Shown piece by piece: positions 51,103 through 63,063 of a DNA stretch of 64,000 nucleotides. The notes beneath the pieces are model-generated. The model was not told where the DNA came from. It saw only the letters and a program-made list of their open reading frames with translations, and did not search any database. Origin of the DNA: Rotaria macrura (Eukaryota; Rotifera; Eurotatoria; Philodinida; Philodinidae); the NCBI GenBank assembly GCA_900239685.1, contig OENT01000073.1, positions 3,959 to 67,958 of the forward strand, read 5' to 3'. A program made the position numbers and the translations under genes. Each line of letters opens with the position of its first letter. Within the stretch, counting starts at the first letter, position 1.

Positions 51103-54100
51103 ATGACAGAAAACAACCAGTACGATTTCGAAATAATCCGTTCACTACTTGGTTCGGATAATCATCTTCAAATTCGACCATCGAGTGATTACAATGATAT
51201 TTGTATAAAACTTGATTATGATATTTATATACATCTTCTTCATGATTCAAACGAATCGTTAACAATAAATAACATCAATAATTTACATATAAGCAAAAAC
51301 ACAAATAACGATTCACTTTCAAATGATCAGTGGATAACTATTCGAGATTATTTTAATGAACTTATTGAACAGTCAAGCTCGAATACAACTCTATATTCCA
51401 TCATTAAATCAATGCACGAATTTATTTCACAAATCTCCTATGAAAAGCATCAATTCAATGAAAAACATTCCGTATCGACAACAACTGTATTTACAGGAGA
51501 TGAATCAACAAAACTAAAACAATTTTGCAGTGCTGATCTTGTCTTTAATCACATAGTACACGATTCAACTATTGACCGTTCACAAGTACTTGTCGGTTAT
51601 GATGATCATTTCACAAATGTTCATGAAATACAATTTAATCAATTCAAAAATGTTCATGAAAGCGAAGTAAAAACATTCTTCTATATTATCTATTGTAGAC
51701 TATTTCTGTTCGTGTTTTTTTTCATTCTATCAGCATCGTATTCCTATGGATTGTATTCGATACTATAAAATTGATGGATCTATCGTATGGGATAGAACGA
51801 ATAGAATAGATAAATTAACTGGAAGTGAAATACACAATGAAACAATTATTTGTAAGTAGGCATAAAAATATATTTTCATTTAGATAATGAAGAATAAAGT
51901 TTTATTGTAGGGTGAAACGTACAACATTTGACTTTGAGGAGTTTGGTTTTAAGCCCGGCCCCTACCCCCACCCCGCCTCAAAAATCGATTTCAGCACAGA
52001 AACATCTAAATTACACGATATGTTGGGACTAGAAAAGGGAGACTACCATAAAATTTTCAGGTTTCAGGGAGATATGAGCTCAACAAGGGACAAAAATGAC
52101 TTGTTTGGCATCCCGAATTTTTCGGTCCTGGTTCGTTCAGTATATTAATTAATTAATTTTTTTTGGAAAGAGCATCTCAATACACAGGGCACACGGAAGC
52201 CACTTTCTCGAAATAGTCCCTTTTAAAGTGCAAACAAGGGATCAAAAGTTTAATGATCGAATAAAGCGTCAAAAAATGGTAACCAAATCATATAACTGCC
52301 TATGGAAGGACCAAGTAAAGCCTTAATTTAAAAAAAACGGCTTCCGTGTATCCTACGTCTTGAGATTCTCTTTCAAAGAAAATACTATTAATCTATTGAA
52401 CGAACCGGAGACTAGAATTTCGGGATGCTCTTTTATGAAAATGCAAACTGAGAAAAAACGAAAAAGATTTTTTCGATCGATGCGAATATTTGAAAAAATA
52501 TCAGTTTTTTTTATGCGAGCTTACAGAAATCCTCAAAGTTTCCGACAAAAATGAAGTTTTGAATTAAAACCTATATTAATTCTGGAAGAGCGAAGAGCAG
52601 GTTATCTTCGGATGCATTTATCTCAATTTCGAAATTTTTCTAAAAATTGACTTGTTTTAAGGGTAGAGAGGGGCTTTGAGTGTTAGAGTTTGCGAGAAAT
52701 AAAAAAATTTTGTGACAGACTTATTATAAAAGACGAAAGCGATGTTCTTAATTATGCTTTGCGATTACATTCTAGATAGCTCAATTTTTCTTCGTATAAC
52801 ATACAATTGAAGATAATGTTTTACGATTACTTACAGTTTTCATTGATTAGAGTTCCTTAGCAGATGAAGAACCGGACAATGGAATGTCAACATTTGATCT
52901 CTTTGAATATTTTTATCGAAAAATGAATTCATGAAATAAGTTTGACTGTTTAATCATCATGGTGTTACCCAAGCAGATAAAAGTTTTCAAAAACGCGTTC
53001 CAGCGTCCTAAAAAAGGACGGAAAGTTGAGAAAAGTGAACGTGTTTGGATAGCAATCGAAGTTCCCAATTGTGATTGAAAAACGTTCACCCTGTCTTATA
53101 TGTTTAATCAAGTTTTCAGTCAAAAAACGCTTGTAAATGCATAAACAAAAAGAGAAAAAATGGTCGTCTCTTGAATAATTAAGAACTCTTATTATGATCC
53201 AGTCATTAATAATGACTATGCAAAAAATGGTTACTGTGTCTCTATTTTCCGTCCTCTTTTGCGCGCTGAAACATGTTTTTGAAAAATTTTGTCTGTTTGG
53301 GTAGCCGAAGAAGTGTTATGTCGGTCGAGTAATTATGATTAGTATTTTTTTTTCGGCCTTTTCAAAATATAGAACAGTACGTTGAGACCTGTTGTAGATG
53401 TACAAATCTATAATTTCATCAGTATCAGTAAAGGAAAAGCTTCTGTTCGACTTATTATAATTTCTATTAGTACAAGTAGACTCAACGACACTTCTGAGTT
53501 CTCTATTTTTACTGCCTCATCGGTGTGCTATTCAATTTTTTATTCGACATATTTTATAGTTCTTTTAGTTTTGAGAATTAATTGTCTTTGACTTTTGATA
53601 ATTTGCGTTTTCATCTGTATCGCATTGATTGAATTCAATTCGTTTATATAGATATGGATCATGATTCTAATTTTGTCGAAGGAATGTATCGTTATGATAA
53701 ATCAATCGATCAATGGGTTCCATGTTCACATGTGCATTTACAATCGGATAATTTAAACAATAAATCCGAAGATGATATGTTCATTCCAGCAACATGTCAA
53801 TTTTTAACATGGAATATTTTATTCGATAATTATCAATCCGATTTACTTTATACAAGTCAAAGATATGATAAAATATTGAAAACAATGGAATCATTATTAC
53901 CCGATGTAATCTGTTTACAAGAAGTAACAATGAAATTTCTCAATCTTTTATTAGATGAATTTTGGATAAAGGAAAACAATTACTATATTATTATAATGGG
54001 TAATATACTTGATCGTAATCAAACACAGTCATATGGACAATTAATGTTGATGAAAAATTTTCGACCACGTGCATTTTCCATATGTCCACTTCCTATATCA

Positions 54101-57100
54101 GATGATACGTCAAGTACGAGTCAAAACGAAATCAGAGAATATATTATAGCACGATTTGCACTGAACTCAAATGTAACTATCGATATTGTTAATCTACATT
54201 TACATAGTAATCATTCACAGAATGCAAATGAAAAACATTATCAAGCATTGAAATATTTTTTTAGAACAATGGACACTGAAAATTATATGCTTATTGGAGA
54301 TTTTAATTTCGGAGATTATGATGTTAAAGAACAAAATCTACTTCAACAATATGATTATGAAATACATGATCTTTGGAAAGATATTTATAATATTGACGAA
54401 GTAAATATTTTCTTTTTCTATTACACGACCATTGTAAACAATTAGTTTTCATTTGACTTGATTGATTGATATTTATTTTCCTCGTCTTCTTTCCCTAATC
54501 TAAAACATTTTCGATATTTGAAAATAACATAAAGGATCCTATTTCATAAAAAAAAATTTACTTAGTAATAACAATCAGTGATAGATGTGTTTTCCTTTAC
54601 AATCTAATCTAACTTGAATTCTTTTCGTGATAGGGACTAAGAATTGCAGAAAAAATTTCCTTCTCAAATTGAAAATTCTCGTTGGAGATCAATATTGATT
54701 GTGAAAGTATCACACGTGTTCGTTCGTTATTCTCTCTCTTAAAATACAAACCATCGTAAAAGCTTCTACTATGCGTCACTCATGAATATCATCAAATACG
54801 ATATTCATATTTCGTAGTAGATAAAAATGCAAAGATATACACTTCTCGTCATGAAGATTTTTCTTTATACAAGACTCTTACAGCAATTTTTTTCAAAATT
54901 CACTTTCTGGATTTTCTCATTTAGGTCACGATAAGTTTACGACGTTCAGTAGAAAATCTCAAAACTTAGTGTCTACGTGTGATGTATCAAAGGAACAACA
55001 ATTTAGTTATATAACACAGTGACAGATTTCATCAGTTTCAAGGATTTCTGATACTTACCTAAAAGGTTATCATTAATCTCTGAAAAGATCTAAGTGATTT
55101 TTTTTTGTAAGAATATCCGACAGTTTATCGTTGAACTGAGCAAGACGATATTGCGCTTAGGATATAAGTTATTTCTACATCGATAGTGACAATTATATAT
55201 TATTAATGCATATTAGGACTCGTTGCATTTTCATCTGAACACCAACATGTGATTAACAATAGTCAGAGGTGCAGAAGAGAACTACCCTCTAAGCTAAATA
55301 TCAGTGTAATGAGAACAATGAAAATTTTTACTCTATCGAAGAAATCTTTCATTGCACGATTTAGCTTTCGTTCAAACAATGAAACAAATCAAATCATTTT
55401 TTATATTTTATTTTCAGAATCCTGGTTATACATTCGATCCATCACGTAATAGTTGTGCTCAAATAACATGTGAATTTCAAGAGAATCTTCGATTAGATCG
55501 ATACTTACTTCATAGATTATATAATCTTTGTTATTCTATTGAACATTTGAATATAATTGGCCTAGAAACCATTCCTATCGATAGATTAAATAATAAATAC
55601 ATGAATCAATCGGATCATTATGCATTACAATTAATAATTCATTTTCGAATACGAACAACTAGTTATCGTTCAGCACTTGCCATTGTACCACCGATCAATA
55701 CGTGCTCATCAATGGAGATTTTCGATGAAAAATATGATCGATCATTGAATCAATGGCTACCACATATAAAATTACTTTGGCCATTTTTCGATTTCAACGA
55801 AACGGAAGACGACGAGGAAGATATTCTTTTACCATTAAGATTTGTACTTGCACAGAATCATTCATTTGACATAGAAATAGATGAGATCAACTCATTCAAA
55901 CATAATCAAATTACCTATATGAAATTAAATCAACGATCGATAGAACATGTTCAACAATTACAAGAACGTATCAATCAACTCTATTCAAAATATGTCTTTC
56001 AAAATAAAGATAAGTGTAATCAACATATGATGATTGGACAATATGATAGTTCAAAACAACAGAATCGAGTTAAATCATTATCGAGTAAGTTGAGAGAATT
56101 TAAAGATTAAATAAGATTTTCAATAATAACTACCATTATCATCGGGGGAAAAACCCTAGACGTTTTACTTGTTGTTTAATCCATATAATGAAATGCTAAA
56201 GGCCAATTGTGTATATTAAACACATGGTGTTTCCGAAACTCATCTAAATACTTCTTATGTTAACAAAGGGTTTTCGTTGGATTTCAACCTTTGTATTTTC
56301 TTCGACTACTTTAATCCTTATCATTGAATTCAAATTAGAATATTTTCCAATCTGTTATGAAACATACGTAGAAAAATACTATTCTTCATTTTGTGAAACA
56401 CGACCTGAAAGGAATGTTGAAGTGTTTAGGGTAGAAATTTTGCACTCTCCACAGACCATTACCTACAGGTGGTTCCACCATCACAGACCGTTACCGACAG
56501 ATGCTCCCCTCCCACCCAGCACAGACCGCTAGTGACAGATGATTCCCCCGTCAAAGGTCGTTACCGACTGGGTTGAAGACAGTCGCAGAAGTGATAGACG
56601 GTCCCCAAGGGCGTCACTGAATATCACTTATCTTTGGTACAAGATAAGTGAATATATGTCGCTAATTTCTGATGAGAATATATTAGCTGCTTCTTTATTG
56701 CAGCTCTTGTGGCTCAGTGAGAAATGATGAGTAAATGAGTAGCAGGTTTCATGAAAAAAAGCAAGATTTCAGTGGGTGTTGAAAGCAGTTACATCGTGTT
56801 TCACATTTTTAATCCCGTAACGGATTGTGCTAACAGCTTTTTTAAATAAATTTAAAAGTTTATTTGAACACTAGTTCCTATTTTGAAGTTTTCAAATGCT
56901 TGACAATGTTTTGTAAAATGTAAAATTGATTTTATATGATAGGAAAATCTAGTTCTCTAGAAAACTGTTGGCTTTCCTCCGTTCAATCAAGTATTTCGTA
57001 TGTCTATCAACTATCAATTCTTTATCAGTAGTTTTCTATTGCTTTTCGAAATTATCACACAGCATTATATGAAAACATTTTTCTTCTGTGTATTCATGTC

Positions 57101-59342
57101 ATTGTGAGAAGTAGATTGTGAAATTAACAATTACAAATGTTTTCTTTTGAACATAATTTTTGACAAATAAGACTCTTCTTGACTAGTTATGCGTTATCTT
57201 TGATTTACATGCGTTCAAAGTATTAACTTGATTATCATAGTCGTTTCGTAATTTATTTTCTTATATTTCACTACTTTGAGAGAGAGAGAGAGAAAAAAAA
57301 ACATGCTAACACTCGAATCTTACAATTTTTCTTAGCTTCAACCGAACTAATTCGATTTCCTGTTCAATACGTTTGTATATTACGGCAATTATCCGACGAT
57401 CAAATAACACCGTTTCATATTGCATATCAATTACCTATAGGTTCTGTCTTGGAACCAATAGGTGTGAATCAATTTTCGAATATTAGTATTGAAGTACAAG
57501 AATTTTTTAATAAAATGAATCTTTATGAAGATCGAAAATTCTACGAACAAAAACAAGAAATATTTAATCAACTATCGATATGCTTCAAAGAAATGTTTAA
57601 CAATGATACGTTACATCATTTTACACATGCATTTCATCTGTATGGAAGTTTTCGTCTCGTAAGTTTGCGTTTGTGTATACATATGAAAAAAGTAAACTAA
57701 ATTGATTTTCAAGGGTCTACATGGCGACGATATTGATACTGTGTTAATTTTATTCGAACAAAATTCTACGAACGTTAAAACAGATCTCGATCTAATATTT
57801 CTTCGACTACGATATGATGCTGTTGCATTAAATAATCATATCATAAATTTACTGACAACACAAATCAAGAATGATTTCGGTTTTGATATTATAGATTGTC
57901 GAAATATTCAAGCAAATTATCCAATTATTTCGATTCTATTTCATGATCGAACACGAGTAGAAATATTTGTCGAAATTAAAGAAAAATCTATAAAACATCA
58001 AAATGAAACAGATTCACTTACCAATGTTCATGATCCTATACATGGCGTAAGAAAAAGAAGATTTTATTTTTTTAAAAGTTCTATTGACTTAAAAATTAAA
58101 TTAACTCACTGTTGGATTACTCAAACTAGATCAATTTTGATTCCGTACTTTTCCCTAATGAATGATTTCCTTCAACGATTAGAACATTTCGATACGATTT
58201 TTTAAATTTGTGTATGACATAACATTGAATCATGGATATCTATCGCAGTTGAGAATCTGCCACGGTAGTCATCTATGCATTGAATAATTAAGCAAATTTT
58301 TTAGAAGGAAGGCAATTACACGAAATCAATCTATTCATCATTGTTCTATCTAAACTTTGTTTTCATGAAATTGAGCGAATCAGTTTGATCGTCAATAATA
58401 TGTATATACATTGTTCGCACTGTATCAAACAATTCGAAAGAGACTAGTTTTTAGACTATATTTCATTATATTTAGGTTCATGATATTGAACGTGTTCTTA
58501 TTTACGTACGTTGTCCGGTTATTTTTCAACATCTTCTAACTTTTATTCGTACTTGGGCTCGAAATGTTGGTTTATATGGTCAAGTCTATGGTTATTTAGG
58601 TGGTTATTCTTGGGCTGTTCTATGTGCACATATTTGTCGTAGATTTCTACCATTGAAAATGTCGTCCTTTTCCATGGAAGAATTTATACGATTGATTGAA
58701 AACTTTTTTTCAACTTATTCTCATATGAATTGGTCAACAGATTCTGTTTGTTTACCGTCAAAAATCTACTATTCTGATCCGTCATCAATAGATAATCGTG
58801 GTTCAATGCGTATACTATGTCCGAGTCCACCCTTTAATAATACATCACGTACAACAATAGATTCGACACGTTATTTAATAATTCAAAATTTTCAAGATGT
58901 TCATAGAATAATAATTGAAAATAATCTTCATTATGAAGATACTCTTAGAGAAATACTTCAATTATCACAATATTTTCCTGATAAAACCATAGAATCAATT
59001 TTACAATTAAAACTATCGGGTAATACGATGAATGAACTCAATCAATGGATCGGTTATATGAAATCTCGTTTAGGACCTTTTTTAAGCTCATGTCAAAATG
59101 ATTGTAAATTATTTGTTCAAACACAGAATAATATTGAAATACGAAATGAAAATCTCGAAAGATTCTATTCGATTGGTTTTCAATTAAATGAAAAAATTTT
59201 AAGTCGTGATCGACAATTTCATTATTGTTTAAATAAATTCTTTGATCAATTTATAATATGTCCATTTCGTACTGATACTATGAAAATTTCATATAAACTA
59301 ATGTCGATACATGTTTGGAACGTTGAACATATGAAAATATAA
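51103..59342 (+). CDS. multidomain RNA-end-processing protein: MJ1316 + EEP + 2H-like + poly(A)-polymerase-like, 1206 aa
   Basis: Seven exons: 51103-51666, 51734-51851, 53652-54400, 55428-56094, 57336-57658, 57714-58046 and 58476-59342 (3621 nt). The ATG follows directly on an in-frame TGA. Domains: (1) residues about 141-220, MJ1316/DUF504 RNA-end-recognition type (ADLVFNHIVHD, VLVGYDDHF, HRIPMDCIRYYK, IVWDRTNRID). (2) About 275-550, endonuclease/exonuclease/phosphatase, with LTWNILF, LQE, NLHLH, GDFN (443-446), PGYTFDP and SDH (542-544) all kept. (3) About 560-690, 2H phosphoesterase-like, with HIK at 593 and HMM at 680 in place of the two H-x-T/S motifs. (4) About 700-1206, nucleotidyltransferase, with YGSFRL/GLHGDDIDTVLI across the splice, a third acid as Glu (VEIFVEI), and the PAP central block (TWARNVGLYG, YLGGYSWAVL). 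MJ1316 plus 2H is the LENG9 theme; adding EEP and PAP suggests trimming, end-healing and tailing of damaged RNA ends. AATAAA at 59369. Confidence 0.9.
52105..52433. repeat. foldback repeat in intron 2 of the RNA-end-processing gene
   Basis: Arms at about 52107-52204 and 52337-52433 are imperfect reverse complements. Matching blocks from outside in are GCATCCCGAA, GGTTCGTTCA, GAAAGAGNATCTCAA and CACGGAAGCC. The spacer is about 130 bp. The surrounding sequence (51905-52730) is GC-richer than the rest of the intron and includes C-runs, suggesting a larger mobile insertion of unknown class. Confidence 0.65.
52966..53303. mobile_element. 334-bp MITE with TA target duplication
   Basis: Flanked by TA at 52966-52967 and 53302-53303. 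The left end CCCAAGCAGATAAAAG pairs with the inverted right end CCCAAACAGACAAAAT, and similarity continues inward for about 65 bp (TTTTCAAAAAC, GAGGACGGAAA versus AAGGACGGAAA). No coding capacity. TA target and CCCAA ends suggest Tc1/mariner-superfamily mobilisation. It lies in intron 2 of the RNA-end-processing gene. Confidence 0.75.
56450..56576. repeat. GC-rich minisatellite, about 3.5 units of 32-38 bp
   Basis: Units begin CACAGACC at 56450, 56482 and 56520, with a degenerate fourth from about 56554 (AAGGTCGTTACCGACTGG). Each contains a variant of GTTACCGACAG followed by a C-rich run. It stands out from the AT-rich intron 4 (56095-57335) of the RNA-end-processing gene. Confidence 0.7.
57278..57292. 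repeat. (GA)n microsatellite
   Basis: Short GA run about 45 nt upstream of an intron acceptor (exon starts 57336). Confidence 0.8.
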
Positions 59343-59460
59343 AGTATTTTATTTTATTTTCTTCTTTTAATAAAAAATAAATTTTGCAAATATATATGTA
59401 TATATGTACTTTTTACTTTAAATGCATTTATTTTGAATTCTTTTTCTGATTTAACAAAAA

Positions 59461-59846
59461 ATGTTGTTATCAAATCTATTTTCTCGTCTCTTAACGACTG
59501 TTCGACCAATTCATAACTATCAACAGCATTTCGTTCGTTTGCTAAGTACAGCTGAAGCGATGTCAAACGACAATAATTCCAATAATCGTGAAAAGGGTGT
59601 TGTCAAACGATTTTCCAAAGAAAAAGGCTTTGGTTTTATATCAAAAGAAAGTGATGGAACCGATTATTTCGTTCAGTATGATTATTCTTTCTAATTATGA
59701 ATTCAAATTTTCTTTTTCTATTTTCTTTTATGTAATCAAGTTTTAAAAATATTAATTCAACCGGTTTCAAGACTCTTGAACAAGGACAAGAAGTTGAATT
59801 TACTGCAGTACAAAATGAAAAAGGACCAGAGGCAAAAGTAATTTAA
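59461..59846 (+). CDS. single cold-shock-domain protein, probable mitochondrial
   Basis: Two exons, 59461-59675 and 59741-59846 (321 nt, 106 aa). The cold-shock domain fills residues about 46-106: GVVKRFSKEKGFGFI with the RNP-1 core, DYFVH split by the intron (RNP-2), then GFKTLEQGQEVEF and EKGPEAKVI. This single-strand nucleic-acid-binding OB fold is close in size to bacterial CspA-type proteins. The 30 or so preceding residues (MLLSNLFSRLLTTVRP ... RLLSTAEAM) are Arg/Leu/Ser-rich without acids, as in a mitochondrial presequence with likely cleavage near RLLS/TA. A second in-frame ATG after it (MSNDNN) could give a cytosolic form. It starts only 118 nt after the preceding gene's stop. Confidence 0.88.
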
Positions 59847-61330
59847 AATCATTTAGAACGATGTTAATGCAGGAGTTTTCATTGAAAAAGAAGTTCAACG
59901 ATATATGTGTGAAATAGTTTTCCTAACAAGATAAATTTCGATCGAATCAAGTATGATAACCGAGAAGTTTTACATTGAAAACAAACATCTGATTCTCAAC
60001 GATATACTTTGTTTTTCAATAGACTATTTCAATAAAAATGTATGGTAAAAAATAGATTTCATTAGGTACTTTAAAAGAGTTCGAAATTCTCTTATCTGAC
60101 TTTTCATTCAGATTTGAACTGGAGTATAAAAGTAATCTTGTCAAGTCGATAGAATGATACGCTAGTAGAAATCTATTTTCTTCAAATACAAGAATTTTCC
60201 ATAAGTCGAGAAATCGTATAAAATTAATAGTAAACACTAGAAAAATGCTTCACAAGCTTCGAGTCTCAAAAATTCGATGGTTTTTAAAAGTATCTTACGA
60301 ATACGCTTAAAGTATTCGCCTATTTTAAACTTTCGAGTAGATTTTTCATCAAGAGATTTGCTAAGAGCTTCGTCGTGTTAGGCTGCCTTCTATAAAACCA
60401 TAATAAAAAATTAAGATACTCTAAGTTAGATGTAAGCTTAATGATTGATAATCATACTATCGATTGTTCTATTCAAGTATATGTGACATTAAAAATATTT
60501 CATCAAGAAAACGTATTCCATATAACATAGGTATCGATTGTATGATAGTTAATAGTAGTCAAAATTTTATATAGAGAAAGAAGAAGAGAGTAATATAGAG
60601 TAGTTTAAAACGTTGAATATCTAGCGTGATAGAAAATTCAGAACTACGTACAGCTGTACAGGATGATTAATTGAAAATATGTGTGCAGTTTATTTTGTTC
60701 GATTATATTTTGACAAAACAGATTAGAATGAAAAATAGCAGAGAGTATAATTTAATCTAGGTATCTATACATGCATGACTACGAATCGTCATTAGTTGTT
60801 TCGTTGACAAAAAGTAATCATTCATAAAGAGGCCACTAACGATTTTTTTATTACTGTCAAGAGCAACTTCACATGTAGAGCTACAAAATTAATCGAGATA
60901 TCCATAAATTTTGTAGAACAGAACATCAGTTAATATTAAGTCAATCATGAAGAAGACAAAAACGTTTTAAAATAAACACGTTCATATGATTATATATCAT
61001 TTCTGTCTATGATCTCTCGATAGAACAAATGTTGATATTCATTATTGTTTTTTTTTTGTGATAGAAAACTGTTCAAGAAACTTAAGTACTTGTCTATCTG
61101 TATTAGAGATGCTTGAGATACAGGTTTCCTAGTCTTGATTTTAGTTGCGTGAACTCTTTACTTTGTAATATATTTCTTTTAAATACGTGAAGATTTTAGA
61201 TATGTAAGTTTTCATGCGACTATAAATTACAAAATAAAGAGCTAAACATTTTTCTCAAATCTTCGACAGTAGAAATTAATTAATTAGTTACATTTTAATT
61301 TTATACGAATTCGAACAGGCAAATTATATA
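59847..61330. other. intergenic, may hold the 5' exon of the next gene
   Basis: AT-rich. The two-cold-shock-domain gene lacks an initiating exon in the visible model, which could lie here upstream of the mariner relic. No exon could be defended. Confidence 0.4.
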
Positions 61331-62010
61331 TACACAGGGTTCGGCAAAAGTTCTGCCACAAGTAAGAAATGGCTTGTCTTTAAAACAGCGTAATATAAAC
61401 AAATGAAATTTTCCTTGATATATGTGCAATGTAATGATAAAAAAAATTATTCAAATCGGTCATCTTAAGTTTTTACAAACAATGCTAGTCGTCTATTGCA
61501 AGAGAAGTTAACGGCACGCACTGCATCTATTAGTAAACTTTCTTCCTCCTCTCGAACCGATGTTCGTTTGGGCGACTCCGAACTACGATGCTATTTTGCA
61601 TTGAAAATTATTTCTAATATTCCCAATAACCAAAATTCCAATGGATTAAGATGTGATGCTGGTGGTAGCCATTCTTTCGAAGTGATAAAATCTGGATAAT
61701 TTGTGGTTAATAACTGCTGTGTCGTCTTCGATCGATAAGGTATAAATCCGAGATCTTTTGAGCATTATACATAAAACAAACGTTGGTTCGTGAGTAGGAT
61801 CGATTACAAATGGATGCAGTGCGTGTCGTCAACTTCTCTTGCAATAGACGACTAGCATTGGTTGTAAAAACTTAAGGTGACCGATTTGAATGATTTTTTT
61901 ATCATTACATTGCACATATATATCAAGGAAAATTTCATTCGTTTATATTGTGCTGTTTTAAAGAAAAGCAATTTCTTACTTGTGGCAGAACTTTTGCCGG
62001 ACCCTGTTTA
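61331..62010 (-). mobile_element. decayed mariner/Tc1 element with about 196-bp inverted repeats
   Basis: TA at 61331-61332 and 62009-62010 flank a 676-bp element. The left end CACAGGGTTCGGCAAAAG pairs with the inverted right end AACAGGGTCCGGCAAAAG, and the inverted repeats run on with high similarity to about 61528 on the left and about 61812 on the right. That is far longer than usual mariner termini. A C-terminal transposase remnant lies in the 280-bp centre. Non-autonomous, internally deleted. Confidence 0.88.
61609..61720 (-). pseudogene. mariner transposase C-terminal remnant
   Basis: Minus-strand pieces QQLLTTNYPDFITSK and, one frame over, WLPPASHLNPLEFWLLGILE match the mariner catalytic end (family pattern W-P-x-x-S-P-D-L-N-P). 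A one-base frame change separates the pieces. The position of the third catalytic acid is His. The rest of the enzyme is missing, so the copy is inactive. Confidence 0.85.
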
Positions 62011-62170
62011 TATACTCATTGGTAGAAATATTTTCGCAGCAAAAGAAGCTGTTCACATTTTTACAACCGAAAAACAATATTTACTCTTCACGAATGATAC
62101 AAGATTTTTCTTCATCCATGTCTTTGGATTTGAATCATTGCTAATATTTGTTCTGTTGTCTTACTATTAG

Positions 62171-63063
62171 GATGTTAATATAATTAGCATTGGAACAAGC
62201 CGTGCACCATTTTTTCAACGTTTTTCGAACGATAATTCGTCTCCAAGAAAGAAGAATTTCGGTACTGATTTTAATACTGAATCATCAACAGCATCTGCAT
62301 TTGATTTCGGTGGTGTTGGATCATCGAGATTCTCAGAGAAATCATTTAAATTCAATGAAAATCAAAAGCGTTCTACTGAAGATAATTCGTTATTTTCAAG
62401 AAAGCCACAAACAGCTTATGATCAAACAAGAGAATTAGGTTCTGTAAAACGATGGGCAACGGAAAGAGGCTTTGGTTTTATTCGTCGACAGAATAGTGGC
62501 TCAGATCTTTTTTGTCATGTACGAAGTCTTAAAGATGGTGTACGAGAACTTGAACCAGTAAGTTTTCCATAATTTTAAATATTAACATTAGTTCAATTAC
62601 ATTCTATCGTAGGGTCAAACAGTTGAATATAGTATTCATCAGACTGAGAAAGGTGAAGAAGCACGTGATGTTACTATTGTAGACGATGACAATCTTGGAA
62701 GTCAGAGACAAGATACAATGTCTACTACAACTACTGGTGTACGTCAGAAAGGCACTGTCAAAAAGTAGGCTTTCATAAAATTTTTAGTTCGTTCGTTTTA
62801 TTTCAAGAAATCGTTTTAGATGGATCGAAGAACGAGGCTTTGGATTTCTTCAACCAGAAAATGGCGGATCTGATATATTCGTACATGTTCGTAATTTAAG
62901 CGATGATATTCAGTCATTAGAAGAAGGACAAATAGTTGAATATGATATGTCAAAAAGTGACAAAGGTGTAGTAGCACAAAATGTATCTGTTGTTAATGCC
63001 GCTAAGAATGAAAAAAACGAAACAATAGAAAATGTAACTTTTCCTAATGATACATTGAAATAA
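62171..63063 (+). CDS. protein with two cold-shock domains (5' exon not found)
   Basis: Three exons are readable: 62171-62557, 62613-62764 and 62820-63063, phase-consistent to TAA. There is no ATG in frame in the first, which begins after a CTATTAG acceptor, so an upstream exon exists. A Ser/Asn/Phe-rich, probably disordered leader of about 90 residues (FFQRFSNDNSSPRKK, FDFGGVGSSRF) precedes domain 1 (GSVKRWATERGFGFI, DLFCHVRSL, GQTVEYSI). A short linker leads to domain 2 (GTVKKWIEERGFGFL, DIFVHVRNL, GQIVEYDM). Both keep the aromatic RNP-1 and RNP-2 residues and should bind single-stranded RNA or DNA. The acidic/Asn tail ends at TLK. AATAAA at 63081-63086. Whether the first exon lies beyond the mariner relic is unknown. 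Confidence 0.82.

Noticed and set aside
56257..56727. Plus-strand frames over the minisatellite
   Set aside because: They lie in the intron between exons 4 and 5 of the RNA-end-processing gene and translate the repeat.
62190..62438. Plus-strand 82-codon frame over the first cold-shock exon
   Set aside because: Shadow of the real frame, which encodes the conserved RNP motifs.
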